Shown: positions 42,518-52,031 of the stretch, one piece after another
Layout: each line of letters opens with the position of its first letter
Numbering within the stretch: the stretch's first letter is position 1
Assembly (NCBI GenBank): GCA_002050165.1
Contig: MWSW01000010.1
Coordinates: 1 to 64,000, forward strand
Direction: 5' to 3'
DNA: 64,000 nucleotides
From: Candidatus Tepidiaquacellales bacterium OLB4/UTCHB1
Lineage (GTDB): Bacteria > Bacteroidota > Ignavibacteria > Tepidaquicellales > Tepidaquicellaceae
Notes under the pieces: generated by a model
Database searches by the model: none
What the model was told of the DNA's origin: nothing
What the model saw: the letters and a program-made list of their open reading frames with translations, nothing else
Position numbers and translations under genes: made by a program

Positions 42518-44608
42518 ATGCGAGGGATTACAATTAAAACTTGTTTAGCTATTTATTTTTTGATTCTGGCAATTGGAAGTAATTCTTTTGCACAGGATGT
42601 CGGTGATACGACTGATCTCAATACTGAGGAACTGGAAGAGAAACTCCTCGAATCTATTGAAGATGAAAACATTGATGAAACTACTGTGCTTGATTTTCTT
42701 GAGACTTTGAAACGCAATCCATACAACCTTAACGAAGTTTCTGAACAGGAACTCCAGAATATTCCTTTCATTAATGCGATAATTGCAAACCGAATAGTTG
42801 AATATAGAAAAAAATCAGGCAGGTTCAATTCTAAGCGCGAGCTTTTGCGGGTTGAAGGCATCACGGATGAGCTCTACGAAAATATTAAAGTTTACCTGAT
42901 CGTACCGAGATCAACTACGGATTACGTAATCGGTGAAACGGGAATTACCGAACCGGAAAAAGTAAGGTTATCTAAAGGACTTGTGGAGAGATTTGATCTG
43001 AGATATCGGGCGAGATTTATTCAAGACCTTCAAACCAAAGCAGGTTTTCTCGATAGTTCGAAGTATCTGGGGAGCAAAGCAAAAATATATAATCAGTTAA
43101 ATTTTCGTTACAATTTCCCGGATGTTAAGTTTCAGGGTAATCTGACAATTGAAAAGGATCCGGGCGAAACGGACTTAAATGATTTCAGTTCTTACGGAAT
43201 CATGATGTCAGACTACAAATGGATAAACAAGGTTATCGCAGGAGATTATACGCTGAACTTCGGGCAGGGACTATCAATGTGGAGTTCGCTGTCGTTTTCA
43301 AAGGGAGTCAATACTGTTAACGGGCTTAAAAAACGAGGACGTGAAACTAATTTATATACTTCTGTAACTGAAGTTCAGTTTTTCCGCGGTGGGCTTGCTG
43401 ACCTGCAATTCGGTAAATTCAATTTCATCGGTTACTTCTCACTGCAATCGCTTAGCGCCAGTATTGATACTCTGTTTGACGGTGTTACTTCGTTTAAGAC
43501 GGATGGATATTTCAGAACCGAATCAGAAAAAAATAAAAAGAATGCAGTAGATGAAACGCTCTTTGGTGGTAGATTAGTTTATAAAACCGATGGATTAATG
43601 CTCGGTGCTACATATTGGAATTCAAGATTCTCAAAAGATTTAGTTCCTGATAGCACGAGGGAGTTGTATGACCTTAAAGGGAAAAAGGCCAACGTTATTG
43701 GATTGGATTACGATTATGTCTTTGAAAATATTAACCTCTACGGCGAAATTTCACGGTCTCAATCAGGCTCGGTAGCTTACATTAGTGCATTACAAATGAA
43801 TTTTCTGAAAATAGCGGATGTGGTTTTTTCTTACCGCAATTATCCTGAAGATTTTAGTCCGGTTCATTCGTATGCATTCGGCGAAAAAAGCGGTGATTCG
43901 AAAAATGAAACCGGCTTCTATGCGGGAATAACGGCAAAACCTCTTAAAGGTTTGAGGATTGCTGCATATTATGATATCTTTAAGTTTCCTTATCGCTCTT
44001 TTTTCCAACCAACCTCAATCAGTGGAAACGAGTTGCTTGCAAATATTGAATGGCGCGCGGGTAAAGGTTTAGAACTCTATCTGAGGTATAAAAATGAAAA
44101 CAAAGGTCTTTCCCGAACAATTACGGATGAGTTTGGACGCGACATTAAGAGAATTGATAACAGGAATAAGTTGAATGTTAGAATCGGATTTAATTACGAA
44201 GTTAGCAAAACAATCAGGCTCAGGAGCAGGTACGAATATGTTTTTGTTGACTATGACCTTTTTGGTGGCGATAACAAAGGTTTCCTGTTTTTCTCCGATA
44301 TTAGAATAATTCCTATCACCGGGCTTGCGCTTGAAACGAGGTTGACATTCTTCCAGACTGATTCTTACGATAGCAGAGTTTATCAGTTTGAAAACGACAT
44401 AAAAGGTTTGTTCACTAACGTTGCACTCTTTGGTAAAGGTACAAGGTGGTTTCTGTTGGCGAAATATAAATTGCTGGACTTTCTTGAACTGCAAGGGAAG
44501 TATTCTGTCAGTTACATTGATGGAGCTACTTCTATCGGAAGCGGTAACGATGAGATTAAAGGCGACATCAACAATAAACTAAATCTTGGTTTAGAGATAT
44601 TATTCTGA
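42518..44608 (+). CDS. ComEA-like helix-hairpin-helix domain fused to an outer-membrane beta-barrel
   Basis: A 696-aa exported protein with a signal peptide (about 1-25, SFAQ). An acidic stretch precedes a ComEA-type double helix-hairpin-helix (about 70-127: NLNEVSEQELQNIPF, then ANRIVEYRKKSGRFNSKREL and VEGITDELYENI). The rest is a large predicted barrel of alternating aromatic strands ending LNLGLEILF. In the first hairpin the canonical GIG is replaced by FIN, so direct DNA binding through that hairpin is doubtful. It may be a DNA- or protein-capturing outer-membrane receptor. The function of this architecture is not known to me. Confidence 0.85.
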   Translation: MRGITIKTCLAIYFLILAIGSNSFAQDVGDTTDLNTEELEEKLLESIEDENIDETTVLDFLETLKRNPYNLNEVSEQELQNIPFINAIIANRIVEYRKKSGRFNSKRELLRVEGITDELYENIKVYLIVPRSTTDYVIGETGITEPEKVRLSKGLVERFDLRYRARFIQDLQTKAGFLDSSKYLGSKAKIYNQLNFRYNFPDVKFQGNLTIEKDPGETDLNDFSSYGIMMSDYKWINKVIAGDYTLNFGQGLSMWSSLSFSKGVNTVNGLKKRGRETNLYTSVTEVQFFRGGLADLQFGKFNFIGYFSLQSLSASIDTLFDGVTSFKTDGYFRTESEKNKKNAVDETLFGGRLVYKTDGLMLGATYWNSRFSKDLVPDSTRELYDLKGKKANVIGLDYDYVFENINLYGEISRSQSGSVAYISALQMNFLKIADVVFSYRNYPEDFSPVHSYAFGEKSGDSKNETGFYAGITAKPLKGLRIAAYYDIFKFPYRSFFQPTSISGNELLANIEWRAGKGLELYLRYKNENKGLSRTITDEFGRDIKRIDNRNKLNVRIGFNYEVSKTIRLRSRYEYVFVDYDLFGGDNKGFLFFSDIRIIPITGLALETRLTFFQTDSYDSRVYQFENDIKGLFTNVALFGKGTRWFLLAKYKLLDFLELQGKYSVSYIDGATSIGSGNDEIKGDINNKLNLGLEILF

Positions 44609-44647
44609 TATCCACAGGATTCATGAAATCTATTAAGTAAGTTTTTA

Positions 44648-45991
44648 ATGGCAATCAGGAATAACCGGAAGCTTTTCGTTCTCGATACTAATGTTATACT
44701 TCATGATGCAAGTTGTGTATATCAATTTCAGGAACACGATATAGTAATTCCCATCTCAGTTATAGAGGAAATTGACCACTTCAAGCGTGGAAGTCAGGTT
44801 ATTAATCTCAATGCACGCGAATTTGCAAGATCGTTAGACAGCATGACCAGTCCGGCATTATTTAATGGTGGTGTATCAATTGGAAGTAAGAAAGGAAAGA
44901 TCAGCATTGCAATAACTAAAGGGATAAACCATACAATCCGTGAAATATTCCCCGACGATAATCCCGATCACCGGATCCTTAGTGCAGCTCTGGAGGTAAA
45001 CCTAAAATATAAATCAAAGAGAAATGTAATACTGGTTACCAAGGATGTAAATCTCCGGATGAAAGCAAAATCAATAGGACTCCTTGCCGAAGACTACACA
45101 ACCGATCGGGTAAGCAGCGTTGAAGAACTATACAGCGGGAAGGAACTTATTGAAGACTTTGATTTAAATCTGCTATCAAAAATTTATGAGCCGCCATTTG
45201 AAATTCCCGTTGAAAAATCATTTGACAAATCGAAAAAAGATAATTATCCCAATAAGTTTTACATACTGCGGAATTTACAACATTCAGTTTTGGCGCTTAA
45301 CGACGCCCGCGCATCGGTACTCAAAAAAGTAGATAAGAATACTGTTTACGGAATCAAATCAAGAAATGCAGAGCAGACATTTGCAATTAATGCACTCATT
45401 AACAGTGACATCCCGCTTATAACAATTACAGGTAAAGCAGGTACTGGAAAGACTTTGATAGCCTTGGCAGCAGCACTTCACGTTAGAAAAAGCTATCGTC
45501 AGATTTACGTTGCCCGACCGATTATTCCGCTTAGCAACAAGGATATTGGTTATCTTCCAGGTGATGTTGAAAGTAAACTTGCTCCTTATATGCAACCACT
45601 TTGGGATAATCTTAAAGTTATTCAGGATCAGTTCATGGAAACTGATAAACAACATCAGACTATTTCACAAATGGTAAAGGAGCAAAAGCTTGTGATTGAA
45701 CCGCTGAGCTACATTAGGGGAAGAAGTTTGCAGAGGATATTTTTTATAATTGATGAAGCTCAGAATCTTACACCGCATGAAATTAAAACAATAATAACCC
45801 GCGCAGGTGAAGGATCTAAAGTAGTTTTCACGGGCGATATATATCAGATTGATCACCCTTATCTTGATTCACAGTCGAACGGAATGTCATACCTCATTGA
45901 AAATTTTAAAGGACAAAAACTTTACGCTCATGTTAATCTAGAGAAAGGTGAGCGGTCGGAACTTGCAGAGCTTGCAAGCAATTTGCTGTAG
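44648..45991 (+). CDS. PIN-domain PhoH-family ATPase (PhoH2/YlaK type)
   Basis: A 447-aa cytoplasmic protein combining an N-terminal PIN nuclease domain (FVLDTNVILHDASCV with aspartate 13, SVIEEIDHFKRG) and a C-terminal PhoH ATPase domain. The ATPase domain has Walker A GKAGTGKT at residues 262-269, the loop DVESKLAPYMQPLWDNL, IIDEAQNLTPHE, and the GDIYQIDHPYLD segment. PhoH2 proteins elsewhere act as RNA-unwinding ribonucleases. A separate antitoxin gene is not adjacent, as expected for this fused type. It follows the envelope cluster by 39 nt and converges on yifB. Confidence 0.95.
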   Translation: MAIRNNRKLFVLDTNVILHDASCVYQFQEHDIVIPISVIEEIDHFKRGSQVINLNAREFARSLDSMTSPALFNGGVSIGSKKGKISIAITKGINHTIREIFPDDNPDHRILSAALEVNLKYKSKRNVILVTKDVNLRMKAKSIGLLAEDYTTDRVSSVEELYSGKELIEDFDLNLLSKIYEPPFEIPVEKSFDKSKKDNYPNKFYILRNLQHSVLALNDARASVLKKVDKNTVYGIKSRNAEQTFAINALINSDIPLITITGKAGTGKTLIALAAALHVRKSYRQIYVARPIIPLSNKDIGYLPGDVESKLAPYMQPLWDNLKVIQDQFMETDKQHQTISQMVKEQKLVIEPLSYIRGRSLQRIFFIIDEAQNLTPHEIKTIITRAGEGSKVVFTGDIYQIDHPYLDSQSNGMSYLIENFKGQKLYAHVNLEKGERSELAELASNLL

Positions 45992-46033
45992 CTAAAATTA
46001 CCTGTCAGGGAATACAACCAATACATCGTAACT

Positions 46034-47563
46034 TTATTGCATCCAATCGGCCCGGTCGAGGCTTCGATATTGAATTGCTTCGCTTAGGTGATCAGTATTA
46101 ATATTTTCATCACCATTGAGATCGGCAATAGTGCGACTTACTTTAAGAATACGATCGTACGCTCTTGCAGATAAACCAAGTTTTGTAATCGCCATTTTCA
46201 ATAGTTCCTCACCATCAACTCCTATACTGCAATATTTTTTTAATTCTTTGGTAGACATTTGAGAGTTTGCATAAACACCTATGAGATTTTTAAATCTTTC
46301 ATTCTGAATATCTCTTGCGCGTGAAACCCGCTCTCTAACTGACGCAGACCGCTCTGCTTCCGTCTTGCTTGAAATCTCGTCGTATTTTACCGGATTAACG
46401 TGAACATGAATATCAATTCGATCAAGGATCGGACCCGAAATTTTCGATAAAAATTTTTGTATCTCATATTGTGAATACATATCCATTTCTTTTTGAGTAC
46501 CGGCAGGAGTAGGGTTCATTGCAGCAATAAGCATGAAGTTGCAAGGATAACAGACGGTGATTTTCGACCGTGAAATTGTCACTTGTCTGTCTTCGAGAGG
46601 TTGGCGCATAACCTCTAAAACGTTCTTTTTAAATTCGGTTAATTCATCGAGGAAAAGTACACCGTTGTGTGCAAATGAAATTTCACCGGGTTTGGCGTTT
46701 GGACCGCCACCTACAAGAGAAACATCACTTGCAGTATGATGGGGTGACCTGAAAGGACGGGTTGAAATTATCGGAATCCCAACCGGGAGTATCCCTGCAA
46801 TAGAGTGAATCTTTGTCGTCTCCAGCGCTTCTGCCAAGGTTAGCGGTGGCAAAATAGTTGGAAGTCGTTTGGCGAGCATTGTTTTACCTGAACCCGGGAG
46901 CCCGATCATGATAATGTTATGAGCCCCTGCGGCTGCAACTTCCATTGCTCTTTTAACTTCAGCCTGACCCTTAACGTCAGCAAAGTCAACCAGGTAATTG
47001 CGGTGGCTTTCAAAGATTTCGCCGATGTCTATTGAATGTTGCTCTACGCTAAGTTTACCGTTCAGGTGATTAACCAATTGTTTCAGGTCACAAATGGGAT
47101 AAATTTCAAAATCATCAACAAACGCAGCTTCATCGGCGGATTCTTCCGGCAGAAAAATTCCCCTGAATCCCTGCTTCTTTGCTTCGATTGTAATTGGCAA
47201 TATACCCGGGACTTTCCTCAGTTTACCATCGAGTGATAGTTCGCCTATGAAAAGATATTTATTGATTTCGGGAAAATTAATTTGTAAAGTCTCCACGAGA
47301 ATTCCTACTGCGATAGGAAGGTCAAACCCCGAACCTTCCTTTTTAATATCCGCCGGAGAGAGGTTAATCGTAAATCTTCTGATGGGAAATTCCAACATGG
47401 AATTTTTAATTGCAGCAGATACTCTCTCCCGGGATTCTTTAACTGCACTATCAGGAAGCCCAACTATGGAAAATGTAAATAGGCCTTTCTCCATGTGGGT
47501 CTCAACCCTGACAATGAATGCATCTACCCCGAAAGTTGAAGCTGTAAAAATCTCAGAGATCAT
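46034..47563 (-). CDS. YifB/ComM-family Mg chelatase-like AAA+ ATPase
   Basis: A 509-aa AAA+ protein. The N-terminal S5-like domain (FTFSIVGLPDSAVKESRERV, FTINLSPADIKKEGSGFDLP) and the central AAA+ module with Walker A GLPGSGKT (about 218-225), FRSPHHTASDVSLVGGG, HNGVLFLDEL and AAMNP identify it. The C-terminal Mg-chelatase-like domain ends with YRSLDR. In Vibrio and Haemophilus, ComM promotes branch migration during natural transformation, a role not shown for Bacteroidota relatives. It abuts der: its start and der's stop share one nucleotide. Confidence 0.94.
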   Translation of the reverse strand: MISEIFTASTFGVDAFIVRVETHMEKGLFTFSIVGLPDSAVKESRERVSAAIKNSMLEFPIRRFTINLSPADIKKEGSGFDLPIAVGILVETLQINFPEINKYLFIGELSLDGKLRKVPGILPITIEAKKQGFRGIFLPEESADEAAFVDDFEIYPICDLKQLVNHLNGKLSVEQHSIDIGEIFESHRNYLVDFADVKGQAEVKRAMEVAAAGAHNIIMIGLPGSGKTMLAKRLPTILPPLTLAEALETTKIHSIAGILPVGIPIISTRPFRSPHHTASDVSLVGGGPNAKPGEISFAHNGVLFLDELTEFKKNVLEVMRQPLEDRQVTISRSKITVCYPCNFMLIAAMNPTPAGTQKEMDMYSQYEIQKFLSKISGPILDRIDIHVHVNPVKYDEISSKTEAERSASVRERVSRARDIQNERFKNLIGVYANSQMSTKELKKYCSIGVDGEELLKMAITKLGLSARAYDRILKVSRTIADLNGDENINTDHLSEAIQYRSLDRADWMQ

Positions 47564-48933
47564 CAGTCATTTTTTTTCTTAAAGATAAATGAAACCGGAA
47601 CACCCTCGAACCCGAAATGCTCCCGGAATTTCTTTTCAAGGAACCTTTTATAATTCTCCTTAATACTTTTCGGATCGTTACAAAAAAAAACTATCAGTGG
47701 TGGTGAAGTCTTTATCTGTGTAATGTAATTTATTTTTATTTCCTTTCCATTTACCGATTGCGGTGGCTTAATTTTTATTTCCTGTTGCATTTTTTCGTTT
47801 AACTCACCTGTCTTTATCTTGCGGTTTCGTTCATCGTAAATTTCTTTTGCGGTTTGGATTACTTTGTGAATTCTTTGACCTGTAAGCGCGGAAATAAAAA
47901 TGAACTTTAAATAATAAATTGATTTGAGGTGTGCGACTATCTTTTGCTTCATGATCTTCTCTGTATGCGTATCTTTTTCAACGAGATCCCATTTGTTAAT
48001 TACAATGAGTAATCCCTTTCGTAACCGTTCTACATCTTCAATTATGCGGGCATCCTGCCTATCGAGTTTAAATGGAGCGTTTCTTAAATCCGGATAATTT
48101 TCAAATTCCTTCATCAACTCAGTTGCATCAATAACAAGAATAGCAACATCGCACCTGCTGATGGATTTGTAAGTCCTGATGGTTGAGTAAAATTCAAGTG
48201 ACTCAGACCTTTTTAACTTCGACTTTTTCCTTAACCCTGCTGTATCAATTAAAACTATTTCATTGCCGTAATATTTTATGACGCTATCAATGCTGTCGCG
48301 TGTCGTGCCCGGAATGTCGCTTACGATGGATCTGTTTTCGCCGACAATTGCATTAACTATAGATGACTTTCCCGCATTTGGTTTCCCGATTATTGCAAAT
48401 TTTATCCTGTTGTCGTCAGGTGTTAATTCATCAGGTGAGATATTTTCTGTCAGAATATCGAGAAGGTCTGCTACATTGCGACCGCTGATTGCTGAAACCG
48501 GGACAGGTTCACCAAGTCCGAGTTTGTGAAATTCTACTGTGCTAAGTTCTCTCTCGTTGTTGTCAGATTTATTCGCAACGAGGATAACACGTTTATCATT
48601 AAGGTATTTCCTGAGCAATCTTGCAAACTCGAAGTCAACCGGATGTATCCCCTCATTTGCATCAACCGTAAAAATTACTTCATCTGATTCCCTGATCGCA
48701 AATAATATTTGATCGCGGATTTCCTTGTTGAATCCTGAATCAGTATCAGGTATGAAACCTCCTGTATCAATTAGAAAAAATTTTCTACCCTGCCAGTCGG
48801 CTTCAGAATAATTCCTGTCGCGTGTAACTCCGCTCGTATGGTGTACAATCGCTGTCTTACTGCCGGTAATTCTATTGAACAGCGTTGACTTTCCGACATT
48901 AGGTCTGCCAACGATTGCAATAATTTTCGACAT
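47563..48933 (-). CDS. der: GTPase Der (EngA)
   Basis: Tandem-GTPase ribosome assembly factor for the large subunit. Two GTPase domains occur in order: G1 GRPNVGKST at 9-17 with NKSD, and the second domain with GKPNAGKSS near 188-196 and NKWDL. They are followed by a C-terminal KH-like domain ending FIFKK. Length of 456 aa is standard. The gene has the divergent outer-membrane protease gene upstream across 222 nt. Confidence 0.98.
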   Translation of the reverse strand: MSKIIAIVGRPNVGKSTLFNRITGSKTAIVHHTSGVTRDRNYSEADWQGRKFFLIDTGGFIPDTDSGFNKEIRDQILFAIRESDEVIFTVDANEGIHPVDFEFARLLRKYLNDKRVILVANKSDNNERELSTVEFHKLGLGEPVPVSAISGRNVADLLDILTENISPDELTPDDNRIKFAIIGKPNAGKSSIVNAIVGENRSIVSDIPGTTRDSIDSVIKYYGNEIVLIDTAGLRKKSKLKRSESLEFYSTIRTYKSISRCDVAILVIDATELMKEFENYPDLRNAPFKLDRQDARIIEDVERLRKGLLIVINKWDLVEKDTHTEKIMKQKIVAHLKSIYYLKFIFISALTGQRIHKVIQTAKEIYDERNRKIKTGELNEKMQQEIKIKPPQSVNGKEIKINYITQIKTSPPLIVFFCNDPKSIKENYKRFLEKKFREHFGFEGVPVSFIFKKKND

Positions 48934-49155
48934 AGTTCAAATTATATTTTAATAAATGTTAGTTCAATGAAATAGTAAAATGAAGCTAAACTTTGACTTT
49001 CGATATGGCAGCATCTAATAAGGGTTTTTGAAGAATGTTGCAGGCAGGTGGATTATGGAATAAAAATTTTCCTGAAGTATAATTCAGAAATAATTTGAGT
49101 TTTAAATACCTTAAATTCCGTTGAAAAATTCAATTGAAATTTACAATATCGGTTC

Positions 49156-52029
49156 ATGTGTAAAACCTGTGTGAGAAATATTGCTTTTGTAATTTTTTTA
49201 ATCTGTCTAACACCTCTGGTTTCGGCACAATTTGTAGATTTCGGAAGGAATAAAGTTCAATACAATGATTTCGAATGGAGAGTTATGAGCACACCGCATT
49301 TTAAAATTTATTATTACAAAAATGCAAGAGAGATGGCAGAACACGGCGCATATTTCGCCGAGGAGAGTTACAAAATTCTCCAGCAAAAATTCACTCACTC
49401 GCTTATTGATACCGTACCAATTATTTTTTATTCATCCCCGATTCATTTCAAACAGACAAATACCACACCAGGTTTAATCCCTGATGGCGTCGGTGGTTTC
49501 TTCGAGTTTATTAAGGGCAGAGTAGTAATACCGTTTGACGGATCTCTGGGAAATTTTAAGCACGTTATACGACACGAACTCACACACGTTTTCATGACGA
49601 ATAAACTTTCTCTTCAATTGAAAAGTCACGGAACTTCTACAAGCAGAAGACCTCCATTGTGGTTTACTGAAGGATTGGCAGAATTTTTTTCTACTGAGTG
49701 GGACACGCAGGCTGATATGTTTATGTGCGATGCTGTACTGAATGATTATATAGTTGGATTGGATAACTGGGAAAAATTTTACGGAACTTTCTATATGTAT
49801 AAACTCGGACAACTCGTCCTTGAATTCATTTCAGAAAAATATGGGGGACAAACGGTGTTCGAGATACTGGAAAACTTCTGGTATAATTCAAATTTCTCTG
49901 ATATACTAGAATTCACGATAGGAAAATCTTACAGTGAGTTTGATGAGGAGTTTTTACCCTTTATAAGGGAGAAATATTTTAAAGATACACTCGATTACTC
50001 TAAGCCATCGAAGGTGTCGAAAGAAATTTACACGAAATCATTCGCACATAAGCCGGTATATACAGAGATTAACGGGATTCCGAAGATTTATTTTATTGGA
50101 AATAAGTATGGATACACGAGTATATTCAGTATTAACAAAAACGGTAATGAAACAGAAGAAGTCGTATTAGAAGGTGAATCATCCGATGAATTTGAATCGT
50201 TTCACTTCTTTCGTACCGGGCTCGATATTTCCAAAGACGGTAAACTTGCTTTTGTTACTCAAAAGGGTGAACGGGATGCAATTCATATTATGGATCTCAA
50301 CTCACATGAAGTTGAAATAGATTACTCATTCAATTCAGTTGTAGGAATAGGAACGCCAACATGGTCTCCCGATGGGAAAAGATTAGCCTTCCAGGTAATG
50401 GAGGAAACAGGTAAGAACGATATTTATATTTTAGAGCGAGAATCAAATTCGGTAACCCGTCTTACGAATGACTTTTATGATGATCGTGATCCGGATTTTT
50501 CACCTGATGGAAATTATATTGTATTTTCTTCCGACCGTACTCCTTTCGGGAATGATAATCGTTATAATTTATTCCTGTACGATCTTCGTAATGACGAAAT
50601 TTTACAACTTACCAATGGAGACTTTACGGATTATTCACCCCAGTTTTCTCCCAAAGGGAATAAAATTGTTTTCACATCTGATCGTGGCGGAAAGCAAAAT
50701 ATCTGGCTGATCGATCTCTTTCCCGAAAACGGGTTGAAATCGGAGCGCGACCTTATACGATATGATTTGCTCTTTACGAAGGGCACCGAATTTATTACAA
50801 AACGTATTTCCCGTTTTGTAACTGCCGCATATGATCCTAAATGGGTGGAAGATGATGCTCTGGTATTTTCTGTGTTTGAAAATGCTTCTATGAATTTAAG
50901 ATTCATTGATAGCGTAGAATTCAGGTTTGAAAACTCGACTATTGAAGGCAATAATGATTTTCATGCGAAGGAAGTCTGGGAACCTGGTAAAATCACTGCA
51001 TCAAAAAATATATCAGTTCAAAAATATAAGAAAGAATTTTCGCTCGATATAGCAACAACTTCACTCACTACCGATCCGGTTTTCGGCAGCAATGCAGGCG
51101 GTGTATTATCCATGAGCGATATGCTTGGAAATGAGCGATATTATTTTTTAGTATTCAATAACTCTAATACCGGGGATGAATTCTGGAAAAGTTTTAATAT
51201 TGCTATCTCAAAGTTTTCTGCTGAGGAAAGATTAAATCATGCCTATGGAATTTATCATTTGTCCGGACGAAGATATGATCTTAGGGAAAATGATTTCTCC
51301 TATTACGAGAGGATGTACGGTGCGTACTTTGCATTTTCATATCCGTTATCATTTTTCAGAAGGATTCAGACTTCGACAAGTTTATCGCAGTCTGTAAAGT
51401 ATCTTGATATTACGGATTACCGACGTTCGCTTTTGTTGTCGAATTACATTTCATATGTAAAAGATAATTCGATATGGAATTATACCGGACCTGTTGATGG
51501 TGAAAGGTTAAATGTTACTTTAGGTTACACTACCGACATTCAGAATTCCAACGTGAATTATTATTCAATTCTCGCAGATTACCGGCGATACATCAGGCTT
51601 TCAAAGGCGCTGACTTTAGCGATGCGCGGGCAATTTTTTATGAACGAGGGCACAAACCCGAGACGTTTTTTTCTCGGCGGGTCCTGGTCTTTGAGGGGAT
51701 GGCCATTGAATTCAATTCGAGGTACGAAACTTTGGCAGAGCAACATTGAGCTAAGGTTCCCGATACTGGAACCAACTTCATTTAAAACTCCGATGGGTTT
51801 TGATTTTCCCGTACCACCGGTGAGAGGTGCACTGTTCTTCGATGCAGGCAACGTATGGGATAATTCAGATAACTATGGATTTACACGCGGCAGCATCGGC
51901 GCAGGTTTAAGGTTTAACCTGTTTGGTATCGTAGTGCTGCGATATGACCTTGGGAAAAGGATTGAAAACAATTTCAGTAGCTTTCAAGGTGATATTTTTC
52001 ATCAGGTGCTGTTTGGTTGGGATTTTTAG
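49156..52029 (+). CDS. Outer-membrane gluzincin protease-TolB propeller-Omp85 barrel fusion
   Basis: A 957-aa exported protein with three modules. Signal peptide about 1-24 (LVSAQ). Module one is a gluzincin peptidase: HELTH at 140-144 and the third ligand region TEGLAEFF with glutamates 172 and 176. Module two is a run of TolB-like PD40 repeats (TPTWSPDGKRLAFQ, DPDFSPDGNYIVFSSDRT, YSPQFSPKGNKIVFTSDRGG). Module three is a C-terminal surface-antigen/Omp85-type barrel with the loop motif GGSWSLRGW near 840-848 and a terminal strand ending VLFGWDF. I infer it tethers a protease to an outer-membrane barrel. Its substrate and topology are unknown. Confidence 0.9.
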   Translation: MCKTCVRNIAFVIFLICLTPLVSAQFVDFGRNKVQYNDFEWRVMSTPHFKIYYYKNAREMAEHGAYFAEESYKILQQKFTHSLIDTVPIIFYSSPIHFKQTNTTPGLIPDGVGGFFEFIKGRVVIPFDGSLGNFKHVIRHELTHVFMTNKLSLQLKSHGTSTSRRPPLWFTEGLAEFFSTEWDTQADMFMCDAVLNDYIVGLDNWEKFYGTFYMYKLGQLVLEFISEKYGGQTVFEILENFWYNSNFSDILEFTIGKSYSEFDEEFLPFIREKYFKDTLDYSKPSKVSKEIYTKSFAHKPVYTEINGIPKIYFIGNKYGYTSIFSINKNGNETEEVVLEGESSDEFESFHFFRTGLDISKDGKLAFVTQKGERDAIHIMDLNSHEVEIDYSFNSVVGIGTPTWSPDGKRLAFQVMEETGKNDIYILERESNSVTRLTNDFYDDRDPDFSPDGNYIVFSSDRTPFGNDNRYNLFLYDLRNDEILQLTNGDFTDYSPQFSPKGNKIVFTSDRGGKQNIWLIDLFPENGLKSERDLIRYDLLFTKGTEFITKRISRFVTAAYDPKWVEDDALVFSVFENASMNLRFIDSVEFRFENSTIEGNNDFHAKEVWEPGKITASKNISVQKYKKEFSLDIATTSLTTDPVFGSNAGGVLSMSDMLGNERYYFLVFNNSNTGDEFWKSFNIAISKFSAEERLNHAYGIYHLSGRRYDLRENDFSYYERMYGAYFAFSYPLSFFRRIQTSTSLSQSVKYLDITDYRRSLLLSNYISYVKDNSIWNYTGPVDGERLNVTLGYTTDIQNSNVNYYSILADYRRYIRLSKALTLAMRGQFFMNEGTNPRRFFLGGSWSLRGWPLNSIRGTKLWQSNIELRFPILEPTSFKTPMGFDFPVPPVRGALFFDAGNVWDNSDNYGFTRGSIGAGLRFNLFGIVVLRYDLGKRIENNFSSFQGDIFHQVLFGWDF

Positions 52030-52031
52030 AA

